From positions 18,345-82,344 of the forward strand of contig CALVYQ010000005.1 in the NCBI GenBank assembly GCA_944372335.1: a stretch of 64,000 nt of DNA. The letters are read 5' to 3'. The stretch's first letter is position 1, and each line of letters begins with the position of its first letter. Below are positions 38,052 through 47,602 of this stretch, piece by piece. Under the pieces are notes generated by a model, which saw nothing but the letters and a program-made list of their open reading frames with translations, ran no database searches and had not been told where the DNA came from. The stretch comes from an uncultured Clostridia bacterium. GTDB lineage: Bacteria > Bacillota > Clostridia > Christensenellales > UBA1242. The position numbers were made by a program, and so were the translations under genes.

Positions 38052-38375
38052 ATGCCATATATTATAACTGAGCCGGTAAAGATTCCGGGAACTAAATTGG
38101 GATATGCAATTTATCCTTTTCAAAATCATTTTTTAGATAAAACTAGGCCGTTAGATGAAAATATGTTTAAACTATACATTTTTGAACTTCAGGCTAGCAA
38201 ATTTATAGAGGTCAAGAAAACTCTGTATCAAAAAGAGCTTTTTTTGAGTATGCGAAATTCCAATTTGGTCGATTGTGAGTTAAAAAAATTTATCATGAAC
38301 AATGAAGAATATATCACCAATCTTGATGAGATGATGATATTTTTATCACCAAACGTAAAAAAGATGAGGCTGTAA
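38052..38375 (+). CDS. Hypothetical protein
   Basis: 107 residues. ATG 38052 is chosen because AAAGGAGG lies 6 nt before it and the extended -10 promoter lies between it and the more distal ATG at 38001. The product begins MPYIITEPVKIPGTKLGYAI and is mixed alpha/beta without membrane segments. I do not recognise it. It sits 51 nt upstream of comEC in the same direction. Confidence 0.65.
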   Translation: MPYIITEPVKIPGTKLGYAIYPFQNHFLDKTRPLDENMFKLYIFELQASKFIEVKKTLYQKELFLSMRNSNLVDCELKKFIMNNEEYITNLDEMMIFLSPNVKKMRL

Positions 38376-38426
38376 GCAATTTTCACTTTATTTTTCAAAT
38401 ATTTTATGCTATCATATTAACCGAAG

Positions 38427-40496
38427 ATGAAAACATTTTCTTACATCAATCCAAGGCCGTTTTTTTATTGTTTTTTAGCGTTACTCTTTTCTATTTCGGT
38501 GACGCAATATATCTTTGATCTCAGCATACAACATATCGTGCTTTTTGTCAGTATATCGGTTGGACTTATTGCCGGGCTTATCTGTTTTAAAAAGTTTTTT
38601 ATGCTGTTTTTGATTTTTGCCACTATGTTGTTTGGTGGTTGCTGGTATTTTGTCGGAATTAACTCGTATAAAATTGACAATTTTGATGGTACTGTTTCGG
38701 TGACAGGCAGGCTATCTGATAATGTTGAGTACGAAGAGGAAGAGACGACCTATCTTTTAAAAGATGTTATAGTCAATGGTAAAAGTGTTAAAAATGTTGA
38801 ACTGACAATCTTAGGAGAGGGAAGAAACTTAAGTGTTGGAGATGTTATAGAGTTTGAAGCGGAGCTTAGTGAGGTAGCTCTATTTAGTCTAAACTTCTTT
38901 AATCTTACATATTACAGGAACAAGACAGGTTATGTTGCAGAGGTCGATTTAAACGATGTCAATGTTGTGGATAACGAAATTAAACTGGTGGAAAAATTTA
39001 GGCTCAGAGTTAAGGATTTACTTGTTGAAAATATGAGTCCTGATGACGGAGCAACTGCGTATGCTGTGCTATTTGGATACACAAATGATATCTCAGACGA
39101 TACCTACTCTGCTTATCAAGACGCCGGCATCTTGCATCTTCTTGCAGTATCGGGCTTAAACGTCACCTTTTTAATTTCGCTTATAGGCCTTTTCTTGAAG
39201 ATATTAAAGATTAACAGATTCACCAATTTTATAACTTGCTTTATCGTTTTAATTGTCTATGCATATCTTTGCTCGTTTGCTCCGTCCATTCTCCGAGCGG
39301 GGATTATGGGTATCATCTTTCTTGCCTGTCAACTTTCAGGCAGATGTTATGACAGTTTAAATACATTAGGCATTGCAGGTGTGCTTGTTTTAATCACTTC
39401 ACCGCTTTTTGCCTTTGACATCGGCTTTTTGATGAGTTATTTTTGTGTTATGGGAATAATCTTGTTAAGCCCTATTTTATCAAGTTTTCTTAGAAAGATA
39501 TTTCCAAAGTTTGTAGCAGACGCCTTATCAGTTTCCATAAGTGCCACCATTGCTATTTTGCCATTTTTAGCTATGATGTATTCCAAACTCAATCTTCTTA
39601 CCTTTTTCACCAACCTTTTAACTGTGCCACTTTTCTCAGTTGCCTATCCGTTTTTGTGTGTGGCAACAATAATCTGTCTTATCTTTCCTTTTATGGGATT
39701 TTTGCTGACGCTGTGCGGATATATATTTACGCTGGTAAGTTTAATAGCTCAGTTTTTTGCTCAAACTCCTCTTTCCATTCAGTTAGCTCCATTTAATGTT
39801 GCGATATCCGGCTTTATCTTTCTTATGCTCTTCTCTATAAGTCGATTTTTCATGGCATCAACACGTGGAAAGGTGGTGGCTTTTACTAGTCTTGCTTCCA
39901 TTATCACAATAGCAGGTTGCGTCTTTGCCTATATTCCTATGTGCAGTGCCGGAGTTCTATATGTTTATATGCACGATAATTCCTTTGTTTTACTTACCAA
40001 TTCTAAAAATGAAACATTGATACTTGATGCGACTTGGAATTTTTCTGATGTCAATAATGCCCTTATTGAAATAAATGCACACGAGGTCATTGCTAATATT
40101 CAGATAAACAATGTTTTGCCAGCAAGTTCGCAGGAGTTTTTGCATATCACAAACTATTCTCATGTTGATATCACAAATCGTGAAGGCACAGAAGCGTTAT
40201 CTTACAACTCAGATTATTATCTAGGTGATTTCAGAATACGATATATAACTTTTGAAAATGAGCTGATTGGCTTAGAGGTAGAATTTGATAACATGATAGT
40301 CTTACGGCCTTGTTCGGAGCTTTCTCAAGAGGCATTAGATTACCTTTCTCTTTTGCCGTATGATTTAATCTTAGCTTATCAGCCAAATGATGCCTTTTTA
40401 GATTTTAATGGAAAGGTTCTTTCAACAACGGGCAGTGAAGAAGATATTTATCTTACAATTAAAGACAACAAATTTGTTTATAGGAGGACATTTTAA
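38427..40496 (+). CDS. comEC: ComEC/Rec2-family DNA uptake channel protein
   Basis: 689 residues. After N-terminal membrane helices comes an OB-like segment (TVSVTGRLSDNVEYEEEETTYLL and following), then the Competence domain with the family hallmark LLAVSGLNVT and a run of membrane helices (about residues 235-500). ComEC carries transforming single-stranded DNA across the inner membrane. The C-terminal 170 residues occupy the place of the usual metallo-beta-lactamase domain but lack an H-x-H-x-D-H motif, so no metal nuclease site is seen. The stop overlaps the holA start (TAATG). No good Shine-Dalgarno site precedes the ATG. comEC next to holA is common in Bacillota. Confidence 0.9.
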   Translation: MKTFSYINPRPFFYCFLALLFSISVTQYIFDLSIQHIVLFVSISVGLIAGLICFKKFFMLFLIFATMLFGGCWYFVGINSYKIDNFDGTVSVTGRLSDNVEYEEEETTYLLKDVIVNGKSVKNVELTILGEGRNLSVGDVIEFEAELSEVALFSLNFFNLTYYRNKTGYVAEVDLNDVNVVDNEIKLVEKFRLRVKDLLVENMSPDDGATAYAVLFGYTNDISDDTYSAYQDAGILHLLAVSGLNVTFLISLIGLFLKILKINRFTNFITCFIVLIVYAYLCSFAPSILRAGIMGIIFLACQLSGRCYDSLNTLGIAGVLVLITSPLFAFDIGFLMSYFCVMGIILLSPILSSFLRKIFPKFVADALSVSISATIAILPFLAMMYSKLNLLTFFTNLLTVPLFSVAYPFLCVATIICLIFPFMGFLLTLCGYIFTLVSLIAQFFAQTPLSIQLAPFNVAISGFIFLMLFSISRFFMASTRGKVVAFTSLASIITIAGCVFAYIPMCSAGVLYVYMHDNSFVLLTNSKNETLILDATWNFSDVNNALIEINAHEVIANIQINNVLPASSQEFLHITNYSHVDITNREGTEALSYNSDYYLGDFRIRYITFENELIGLEVEFDNMIVLRPCSELSQEALDYLSLLPYDLILAYQPNDAFLDFNGKVLSTTGSEEDIYLTIKDNKFVYRRTF

Positions 40497-41428
40497 TGAA
40501 AACACTTGCACAGAGATTAGCAAAAAAAATAGAACACAGTTATCTCATTCAAGGCGAGGATATTCTATTGTATGATAAGGCGTTAGAACTTATCAAAAAG
40601 GCGTGTCATATTGAGCTTGAAGAATTTAATTTTACCAAATTTGACGATGATAATTTTAAGACCGATGTAGTCATGGATACATTGGAGACTTTACCATTTG
40701 TTGGAGAAAAAAAGATTGTTTTACTTAAAAATCTGACAAAAATCCCAGAAGATTTTAAGAAGAAACTTAATGCCTATTTAAAAGCTCCACAGCCTTCCAC
40801 CTGCCTTGTTATATTTGACTTTTTCAATAATTTTAATTTTATCATAAGCGAAAAAGTCAGTGCAAAAAGGCTAGATGAGGTGAGTTTAGGAAAAATTGTG
40901 GAAGCGGAACTTGAAAAGGCTGGCAAGAGCATTCAAAAGGAGGCAACTGTTCTTCTTCTCTCCTATTGCTGTGACTATTATTCGCTTATTGCCAATGAAC
41001 TTGAAAAACTTAAAAATATAGATAATGATGTCATCACAAAGAAAGATATTGAGAACATGGTAACTAAGGAAACGGAATTTTCTGTGTTTGAGCTTAGCGA
41101 GGCACTGTCTAAAAAAGATGCAAACAAGGCGGTGGAACTTTTAAGTTTGATGGAGAAAGACACAAAGACTTTTTCTTTAATTCTCAATCATTTTAGGCGT
41201 ATGTTTTTTGTTGCTATATCTAAGGAGAGCGACATAGAACTTAGTAAGCTTCTTTCCGTTAAGGAGTATGCTATAACAAAAGCCCGAGCACTAGGCAAGA
41301 ATTTTTCAAAAATACAATTAAAAAATATCTATGAACTTTTATCAGAGGTGGATTTTTATATCAAAAACGGACAAATGCAAGTTGAAAATGCGTTATATTA
41401 TTTGATTTTTGGCATTCTTTATTGTTAG
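40496..41428 (+). CDS. holA: DNA polymerase III subunit delta
   Basis: 310 residues, the clamp-loader wrench that opens the beta sliding clamp. The start with SYLIQGEDILLYDKALELIKK, LPFVGEKKIVLLKN and the helical C-terminal collar domain match HolA. It is coupled to comEC by a TAATG overlap, a frequent Bacillota arrangement. GGAGG lies within the end of comEC (40481-40486) at a usable distance. Size and order are normal. Confidence 0.9.
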   Translation: MKTLAQRLAKKIEHSYLIQGEDILLYDKALELIKKACHIELEEFNFTKFDDDNFKTDVVMDTLETLPFVGEKKIVLLKNLTKIPEDFKKKLNAYLKAPQPSTCLVIFDFFNNFNFIISEKVSAKRLDEVSLGKIVEAELEKAGKSIQKEATVLLLSYCCDYYSLIANELEKLKNIDNDVITKKDIENMVTKETEFSVFELSEALSKKDANKAVELLSLMEKDTKTFSLILNHFRRMFFVAISKESDIELSKLLSVKEYAITKARALGKNFSKIQLKNIYELLSEVDFYIKNGQMQVENALYYLIFGILYC

Positions 41429-41483
41429 AATATTAAAAATATGAATATATTGAAAAGTTGTAAAGATAAAAAAGGAGAAAACT

Positions 41484-42083
41484 ATGGAAGAAAGAGATTT
41501 GGAGGAAATAAAAGAGGAGTTTAAAGAGATATTTTTTGACAACATCGAGCGTGACGGAGCAGAAGAATTGTTGGAATTTTTAGAGCGTTCAGATTTTTTT
41601 AAAGCACCTGCAAGCACACGCAATCACTCAGCCTATGAGGGTGGACTATGTGAGCATAGCATCAATGTCTATAAAAGATTTGTCAAATTGCTCACTTCCG
41701 AATATGGTAACTATGAAGAAAAGATATCTAATGAAAGCGTAGCAATCATTGCACTTCTGCACGATATTTGCAAGGTGAATTTCTATGTAAAAGATTTAAA
41801 AAATGTCAAAAAAGATGGAGTTTGGACGCAAGAGCCTTATTATAGAGTGGAGGATAGCCTGCCTTACGGACACGGCGAAAAGTCGGTGTATATGATTTCT
41901 GGCTTTATGAAGTTGACCCGTGAAGAGGCAATGGCAATAAATTGGCACATGGGTGGCTTCGACCCAAGAGTAAGAGAGGGCAGTGTTAGGCTCACCGATG
42001 TATATTATCGCTATCCAATTGCCTTCATTTTCCATATTGCCGACAATATGGCAACCTATCTTGATGAGCAACCGACAAAATAG
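41484..42083 (+). CDS. HD-domain phosphohydrolase-like protein
   Basis: 199 residues. The HD superfamily pattern is clear: CEHSINVYKRF, LLHDICKVNFY with the HD pair, GHGEKSVYM and a final FIFHIADNMATY. The layout is like the hydrolase domain of YhaM-type and other solo HD proteins that act on nucleotides or RNA ends. No nucleic-acid-binding domain is attached, so the substrate is open. A GGAG ribosome binding site precedes the ATG. It lies 55 nt after holA and may be in the comEC-holA operon. Confidence 0.8.
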   Translation: MEERDLEEIKEEFKEIFFDNIERDGAEELLEFLERSDFFKAPASTRNHSAYEGGLCEHSINVYKRFVKLLTSEYGNYEEKISNESVAIIALLHDICKVNFYVKDLKNVKKDGVWTQEPYYRVEDSLPYGHGEKSVYMISGFMKLTREEAMAINWHMGGFDPRVREGSVRLTDVYYRYPIAFIFHIADNMATYLDEQPTK

Positions 42084-42180
42084 TAAAAGATATTTTAAAG
42101 AAAAAGTTTTTTATGATATGTATATTGTTAGAAAAGAGTATTCTTGTGTGGAGAGAAAAAAGTTAAAATTTAAAGCGAAA

Positions 42181-42219
42181 CGGGCGTGTTTTTTCCGAAA
42201 AGGTATTGACACTGCCCGC
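42181..42219 (+). promoter_or_regulatory. Inverted repeat overlapping a -35 element (possible operator)
   Basis: CGGGCGTGT (42181-42189) is mirrored by ACACTGCCCG (42210-42219) with one unpaired base. The right arm overlaps the TTGACA at 42206-42211 of the next promoter. The G+C-rich arms stand out in this sequence. Confidence 0.4.
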
Positions 42220-42234
42220 ATTTTATTATATAAT
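42206..42234 (+). promoter_or_regulatory. Promoter of the 1,053-residue membrane protein gene
   Basis: TTGACA at 42206-42211 and TATAAT at 42229-42234, spacer 17 nt, followed by AGGAGG before the GTG at 42261. Confidence 0.75.
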
Positions 42235-42260
42235 ATAGACAACAAAATAGGAGGTTAGTT

Positions 42261-45200
42261 GTGAGTGATATTTTAAAACCTTATGGAGAGGATAGAGAAC
42301 CTATAAAAGTTGAAGGTTACACCGTTTCTTTGTCACCAAAGGAGTGGTTAACACGTGACCTACAAGACTTTTTCTTAGACTCTCAAATGGACGCTGTTAA
42401 ATTAGGTGATTTTGAAGTTGATGGTAGTATTGATTATTCTAGAAAAGCTGATAAGGGGAAAATAGGCTTAGAATCTAGCAGAGTTTCCAGCGAGATATCA
42501 AAACTTCAAGATCCTGTTGAAGTTAAGGTGTTGCGTGAAGAGAAGTCAAGTATGTTCTCTGTTGATACCACAGATGTATCCTTATATATGTTTGGCTTAG
42601 ACACAAAGATAAAAGCGAACAAAGCTGATGTCGGAATTTCAAAAGATAGCCAACTTGTTGGAAGAGCATTTCTAGTTCCAAAAGCATCAAGCACCGTAAG
42701 CGAGCTACCAAGTGGCTACGAAGCAGAAAAGAAATATAAAGATAATGATGGCAACATTGTTATTTATCATGAACAAATCGATGGCGATGGGAAGAAGTCT
42801 TACATCGAAGAGACAATAAAAGTCACACAAGCTCAACTTGTAAAAAATATGGGCATTGAGAAAAAGAAAGGTCAACCATCAAGATTTGTTGTTGTTCCTG
42901 AAAATGTAACAAAAAATTGGGACGGAAAAGTTGGACAATCTTCAAAAAAAGATATTAATAGTGGTAATGGTCTTCTTGCTGATTTAGGTGATGATAGAGA
43001 TAGTGTAAACAAAAATCTACTTAGAGGCGAGGCTTTAACTTATGTTTTTGAAACTGAGTTAAAGGAAAAAGCTCCAATCAGAATTAAAGAACCTAAGGTT
43101 GTTGAGCTTCCAAAGAAAAAAGTAGAAACAAAACTTCCAGAGTTTGTTGATGGCTCAGGAAAAGTCTATGGATATTGGAAATTTAAAGGACAGATTCCAA
43201 CCGCTGTTGTTGGCGATTCAAGAGTTCGTCCTTTCCGTGAAGCAAAAAAGACACAACTTGCTTCAATCAAAAAACAAAATAAGCAAAATGAAAAGATAGA
43301 AAGAGAGATTGAGGGTATTGATGAGTGGCTCCTTGCAAATCCAGGTGCCACAAACAAGCAAATCTCTGACAAACAAAGAAGAAGAGCAGAACTTGTTGAC
43401 AAGATAACTGAAGATAGAACAATGCGTATCTATGCAGTTGAAAATGAGGGTGGCAACAAGAAGATTGACTTCTATGTTTACCTCGGCGATGAAAGACATG
43501 CTCCAAAGACTGCTGATGATTTTAAAACAAACAGTGGAGTTTATAAAATTCGTAAAGCAGGCTTTGAGATCATGAATAAAACTCGCACTCCTGTTCTTGA
43601 AGTCTATGGCAAGCCTCATGAAAACGAATCGGGCAAGATTGTGTATGACGGAACAAGAAGAATTGTCGATGTAACAAGGGGCGGAAATGAGGAGTTGAAT
43701 GCCTTTTGTGATGCATTTGCAAAGGCAGAGAAAGATGCTGAAAACACAACCGCCTTTGATGAAGCTTTCTATCTTGATAAGAGTGTAAGAAAACATATAA
43801 GCAAAGAATTGGCAGAAGATTTAGATAGACAAAAGAACGCATACTATGAATCTGTGAAAGGGTCAGCAAAGGTTAAAAAGCAAGACACCTCAGAGATGTC
43901 TAAAGAAGATAAAGTGAGAGCGAAAGCAAGATATAAAGCTGAGAAGGCTAGAGCTAAGACTGAAAAAACAAGAGCAAAAGATACTTCGAGTGGATTTAAG
44001 TCAGGTTTTTTTAAGAGTGGATTTCCAGAAAAACTTGCCACACTTGCAATTGGTGTTGGAATTGGAGTTGGGGCTATGGCTATTGCAACACAGGGTGTTG
44101 ATATAGCAAACAGCAATCAACTTAGAGATATGGCAGAAACAAACGCAGAATCACATATCGCTCAAGTTCTTGAAGATGATGCAGTGGCTAGAAGTGTAAG
44201 TTATAACGCATTTGAAAATGAGGCAGAGCCAACACTATTTAACTATAAAGCAGAAAATAGTGCCGATAATATAGTCATTGACTCAGCAAGCGAAAGCAAT
44301 ATTCAAAAGATGTTTGCTTCAGATAACGCAACAACCTTTGGATATGATGTTCAAAAAGATGTTGAATCGACAATACAAAGTGAAGGCTGGAGAAACGCAG
44401 CTAGAATGGCAGTTAGCAATTGGGCAGGCTTTGATTACTCTAAAGAGGGTGTTGAAGGTGCTTATTCAGCTCTTGGAAGTATGGCTGGTCAAGAGGTTAA
44501 AGAAAATGGCGTTACGCTTTCAGACAGCGAAGTTGTATATCCTGATTTAGGCACAACTGAGGCTTCCTTTGTCAACTACTTAGAGTCACTTGGAGCAAGC
44601 GAAGAGATAGCAACAACTGCAGCAACCGCTTACGCAAACGCTTTCACAACCTCTTATTCACTAAGCGAAGATCTTACGACCGCTCCAGAAGAAGAGCCGG
44701 ATAATGAATTAGATACCACAGACGGAAGTCTCCAAGAGACATTCAGTAGTATTGTTGGTGAGTCAGTTCAAGTTATTCATGCGAATTATGATGAAACTAA
44801 CAATCACGGAGTTATCTTTGGCTTAGATTCTGATAAAAATCTTGTTGGAGTAAAATTTAATAACGGACCAGACTTTAACATAAAGGTAACTAATGCTGTC
44901 GGCTTTGAAGCAGCACTACTTGAAGCAGCTGCTGTTGATGGTTGTGAAATAATGGAATTTAAGCCTGTTGAATGGTTAAATTTAAGTCAGTCAGAAATAG
45001 ATAAAGCCTATAATTATCTTGGCGATGTATATGGCGAAAGTGCTGGACTATTCTATAATGTAACACCTGTTAAGGCTGACAATGCAACTAAAGCTCATTA
45101 TGGTGTAAATATTGTAAGTGTTGCAGAAGCTACTCTTGATGTTACTATTGAAAGCGTCAATGTATATCCTGAGACTTACAAAACGGCAACTGAGGAAGAT

Positions 45201-45422
45201 GTTTTCAAGACGGCAGTAAGCGAAGCAACAGATGGCAAATATGCAGGGGCAAGTGGTCACTACACAGATCCTAATGAGCCTACCATGGAAACAACAATTG
45301 CAAACGAACTTGATCCAACAACAAAAGCTCAAGCAGGAGAAGCATTACAAAAACAAACTCCAACTCTCAATCAAGGCGGAGTGATACCTGTATCAAAAGA
45401 ATCAAAAGAGCGTGAGAAATAA
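42261..45422 (+). CDS. Large single-span membrane protein, unknown function
   Basis: 1,053 residues, GTG start placed by AGGAGGTTAGTT before it. There is no N-terminal signal peptide. Residues 1 to about 580 are hydrophilic; the last part of this region is very basic (KARYKAEKARAKTEKTRAK). One hydrophobic helix follows (EKLATLAIGVGIGVGAMAIA, about residues 590-610), then about 440 acidic, alanine-rich residues. By the positive-inside rule the N-terminal half is cytoplasmic and the C-terminal half outside. I do not recognise either part. Consensus promoter, possible operator and own terminator point to a regulated single gene. Confidence 0.8.
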   Translation: MSDILKPYGEDREPIKVEGYTVSLSPKEWLTRDLQDFFLDSQMDAVKLGDFEVDGSIDYSRKADKGKIGLESSRVSSEISKLQDPVEVKVLREEKSSMFSVDTTDVSLYMFGLDTKIKANKADVGISKDSQLVGRAFLVPKASSTVSELPSGYEAEKKYKDNDGNIVIYHEQIDGDGKKSYIEETIKVTQAQLVKNMGIEKKKGQPSRFVVVPENVTKNWDGKVGQSSKKDINSGNGLLADLGDDRDSVNKNLLRGEALTYVFETELKEKAPIRIKEPKVVELPKKKVETKLPEFVDGSGKVYGYWKFKGQIPTAVVGDSRVRPFREAKKTQLASIKKQNKQNEKIEREIEGIDEWLLANPGATNKQISDKQRRRAELVDKITEDRTMRIYAVENEGGNKKIDFYVYLGDERHAPKTADDFKTNSGVYKIRKAGFEIMNKTRTPVLEVYGKPHENESGKIVYDGTRRIVDVTRGGNEELNAFCDAFAKAEKDAENTTAFDEAFYLDKSVRKHISKELAEDLDRQKNAYYESVKGSAKVKKQDTSEMSKEDKVRAKARYKAEKARAKTEKTRAKDTSSGFKSGFFKSGFPEKLATLAIGVGIGVGAMAIATQGVDIANSNQLRDMAETNAESHIAQVLEDDAVARSVSYNAFENEAEPTLFNYKAENSADNIVIDSASESNIQKMFASDNATTFGYDVQKDVESTIQSEGWRNAARMAVSNWAGFDYSKEGVEGAYSALGSMAGQEVKENGVTLSDSEVVYPDLGTTEASFVNYLESLGASEEIATTAATAYANAFTTSYSLSEDLTTAPEEEPDNELDTTDGSLQETFSSIVGESVQVIHANYDETNNHGVIFGLDSDKNLVGVKFNNGPDFNIKVTNAVGFEAALLEAAAVDGCEIMEFKPVEWLNLSQSEIDKAYNYLGDVYGESAGLFYNVTPVKADNATKAHYGVNIVSVAEATLDVTIESVNVYPETYKTATEEDVFKTAVSEATDGKYAGASGHYTDPNEPTMETTIANELDPTTKAQAGEALQKQTPTLNQGGVIPVSKESKEREK

Positions 45423-45426
45423 AAAC

Positions 45427-45460
45427 AAAAATAGTTAGATTTTAAAGTCTAACTATTTTT
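45427..45460. terminator. Bidirectional terminator overlapping a LysR stop codon
   Basis: AAAAATAGTTAGA (45427-45439) pairs with TCTAACTATTTTT (45448-45460). The minus-strand LysR stop codon at 45449-45451 lies inside the hairpin. Confidence 0.8.
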
Positions 45461-46297
45461 ATTTATAATATTTAAAAGATTTTTTAATTTCAGTTTGTTT
45501 TGCTTTTTATATGCTAGATAAAATGTAACAGAAGCCTCTTCATCTAAAATAGGCAAACTCATCCTATCTAGCTCAGAACGCAAGGGCAAGGTGATGTTTG
45601 TGGAAAAGTTTGGAATTGTTGAGGCGTTTATTATCTCATACAGATTCTCCATAGATTGTGGAAAAAATTTTGATTTTGGAAGATTTTTTGCGACAATTTC
45701 GTCCCAAAGGCCAAGGTTGTCTGCCACTAAGAAAGATTGTCCGTCAATCTCTTTAAAATGCACGCCTTGTGTGAGTTTTGATAAAAAGTGAGTTTTTGGA
45801 ATGGTTGTGTAGAGTTTTTCAGTAAAAACATATTTTGATGCTATTTCGTCACTATCAATCTGCTCAGTTGTGAAGATAAAATCATAAGTGCCGTCTTTCA
45901 ATTTTTCAAGCAAATTTTCCTTTGTTTCTATCTTGCTAAAAATCGTTTTTCCGGGAAATACTGAGAACAAAAGGTTGCCGTATTTAATCATTGGGCCGGG
46001 TGCAATTGTGCCAACAGAGATGTTTGTTATTGAATTATAGAACGCCACAGTCCTTTCCTTCATTGCTTTTTCCGTTTCAATAACAATTTTGGCATTTTTA
46101 ACAAGTTCTAAGCCTGTTTCAGTTAAAGAGAGCTTATTTTTGCTTCTTTCAAAGATAGGTACTCCAACATAATCTTCCACTTTTTGCATGGCACGGGTAA
46201 GAGCAGATTGTGAGATATGGAGAGAGTTACTTGCTTTTGTCAAATTTTCTGTCTTAGCATATTCAACTAAATATTCCAAAAAATCAATATTTATCAT
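45449..46297 (-). CDS. LysR-family transcriptional regulator
   Basis: 282 residues. The N-terminal HTH reads LEYLVEYAKTENLTKASNSL then HISQSALTRAMQKVEDYVGV, followed by an effector-binding domain from about residue 90 (NISVGTIAPGP). Family and length are normal. GAAGAAG precedes the ATG. It lies downstream of spmA-spmB on the same strand with 73 nt between; whether it is co-transcribed with them is unclear. No operator was identified. Confidence 0.9.
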   Translation of the reverse strand: MINIDFLEYLVEYAKTENLTKASNSLHISQSALTRAMQKVEDYVGVPIFERSKNKLSLTETGLELVKNAKIVIETEKAMKERTVAFYNSITNISVGTIAPGPMIKYGNLLFSVFPGKTIFSKIETKENLLEKLKDGTYDFIFTTEQIDSDEIASKYVFTEKLYTTIPKTHFLSKLTQGVHFKEIDGQSFLVADNLGLWDEIVAKNLPKSKFFPQSMENLYEIINASTIPNFSTNITLPLRSELDRMSLPILDEEASVTFYLAYKKQNKLKLKNLLNIINKNS

Positions 46298-46369
46298 TCT
46301 TCTTCACTATGCCTTTTAATTATAGTGAAGTTTAAAAATATTGTCAAACAAGATGAACTTAATATAGTC

Positions 46370-46876
46370 TTACATAATTCGACATAACAGGCAGGCTAGT
46401 ATGGTTCCAACGATAGAGCAGATAAGAGCAACAGGTATGGCGTATAACAATTTTTTCACCTTTGTCTGCGAAAAATAGACAGTGGCAACATAAAAGATTG
46501 TTTCGCTACAACCCATTATAACGCAGGCACAGCGTGAGATATAACTATCTGCCCCATAAGTTACAAGCACGTCTTCAAGTAGAGCATAGCTTCCACTTCC
46601 GGTGAAAGGGCGAAGGAGAACGAGCTCTGTTAACTCTGATGGCACACCAAGGGCGTTAAAAATTGGGGATAAAATTTGCGTCAGCCATGAGGTTATACCG
46701 CTGACACGAAGAAGCGCCACTGCAATCATAATTGAGGCAATAAAAGGAAAAATATCGACAACGAGCTTAATTGCTCCTTTTGCACCCTTGACGAAATTGT
46801 CATAGGTGTTGAGGCGTTTATAGATGCAATAAATAAAAAGAAGAATGAAAAGTATAGGAAGGATATATGCACTCAT
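46370..46876 (-). CDS. spmB: Spore maturation protein B
   Basis: 168 residues with four to five membrane segments, of the nucleoside-recognition (Gate) domain family. SpmA and SpmB are needed for proper dehydration of the spore core in Bacillus. The segments FVKGAKGAIKLVVDIFPFI, LLRPFTGSGSYALLEDVL and CSETIFYVATVYF are family hallmarks. It overlaps spmA by 4 nt (ATGA), so the pair is translationally coupled. Confidence 0.92.
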   Translation of the reverse strand: MSAYILPILFILLFIYCIYKRLNTYDNFVKGAKGAIKLVVDIFPFIASIMIAVALLRVSGITSWLTQILSPIFNALGVPSELTELVLLRPFTGSGSYALLEDVLVTYGADSYISRCACVIMGCSETIFYVATVYFSQTKVKKLLYAIPVALICSIVGTILACLLCRIM

Positions 46877-47454
46877 TGCTTTTTCCTTCCTTTAATTTTC
46901 TTTCGCAGTTTTTCGATTCCATGAACTAAAAGTATTCCCATGATTGTTGTCGTCACTGTTACTATTAGTGTTGGCAAGATGATATCGGCAGGATTTGCAC
47001 TTCCTGCACTAGCTCTGAGTCCGATAACTGTGGTCGGCAATAATTGAATGGAGGTGGCATTGATGACAACAAGCATAATCATAGCAAAATTGGCTTTTTC
47101 AGATTTGTCATCTAAAGCTTGCATGGCTCTAATGCCCATAGGTGTCGCAGCGTTGCCGACACCAAGCATATTTGCAGAGATATTTAAAGCAATCAGTTTT
47201 TCCGTTTCTTCATTATCAACTTTAAAGATTTTTTTGATTAGCGGGCGTAATAATTTTGCCAGCTTGTTTGAAAGCCCGCTTGCGTCAATCAATTCAATAA
47301 AGCCGAGCCACACAACATAGACGGCACATAGTTCTATGCAAAGTTCTAATGCTTCAGTGGAAGCACCAATCATCTCACTGAGCATGGCGGACGGATTGAC
47401 GATGAGTAGCACCAGCATAGAGGCTAACATCATGATAAGCCAAAAAATATTCAT
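46873..47454 (-). CDS. spmA: Spore maturation protein A
   Basis: 193 residues, membrane protein paired with SpmB. Hallmarks are the N-terminal helix NIFWLIMMLASMLV, the segment LNISANMLGVGNAATPMGIRAM and ATSIQLLPTTVIGLRA. The function in spore core dehydration is known for Bacillus and inferred here. It is first in a two-gene operon with spmB. Upstream no strong Shine-Dalgarno site is seen before the ATG. Presence of the pair supports an endospore-forming ancestry. Confidence 0.92.
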   Translation of the reverse strand: MNIFWLIMMLASMLVLLIVNPSAMLSEMIGASTEALELCIELCAVYVVWLGFIELIDASGLSNKLAKLLRPLIKKIFKVDNEETEKLIALNISANMLGVGNAATPMGIRAMQALDDKSEKANFAMIMLVVINATSIQLLPTTVIGLRASAGSANPADIILPTLIVTVTTTIMGILLVHGIEKLRKKIKGRKKQ

Positions 47455-47567
47455 ACTTATTTTTATGCCGTTTCTTTATAAAAAAGACATTAATATCAAT
47501 ATTTCGTTTAATTATTATAAATAACAACGAAACAATTGTGGATATGTGGATAAACTTGATTGTAAAT

Positions 47568-47596
47568 TTGACTAATATTAAAAAATTTGATAAACT
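47568..47596 (+). promoter_or_regulatory. tatD promoter, predicted leaderless
   Basis: TTGACT at 47568-47573 and TAAACT at 47591-47596, spacer 17 nt, then 6 nt to the ATG at 47603. No Shine-Dalgarno site precedes the ATG. Confidence 0.6.
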
Positions 47597-47602
47597 ATTC
47601 CT

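Noticed and set aside
43263-43796. 177-residue minus-strand frame inside the 1,053-residue gene
   Set aside because: Shadow of a long plus-strand gene with promoter and ribosome binding site; no independent support.
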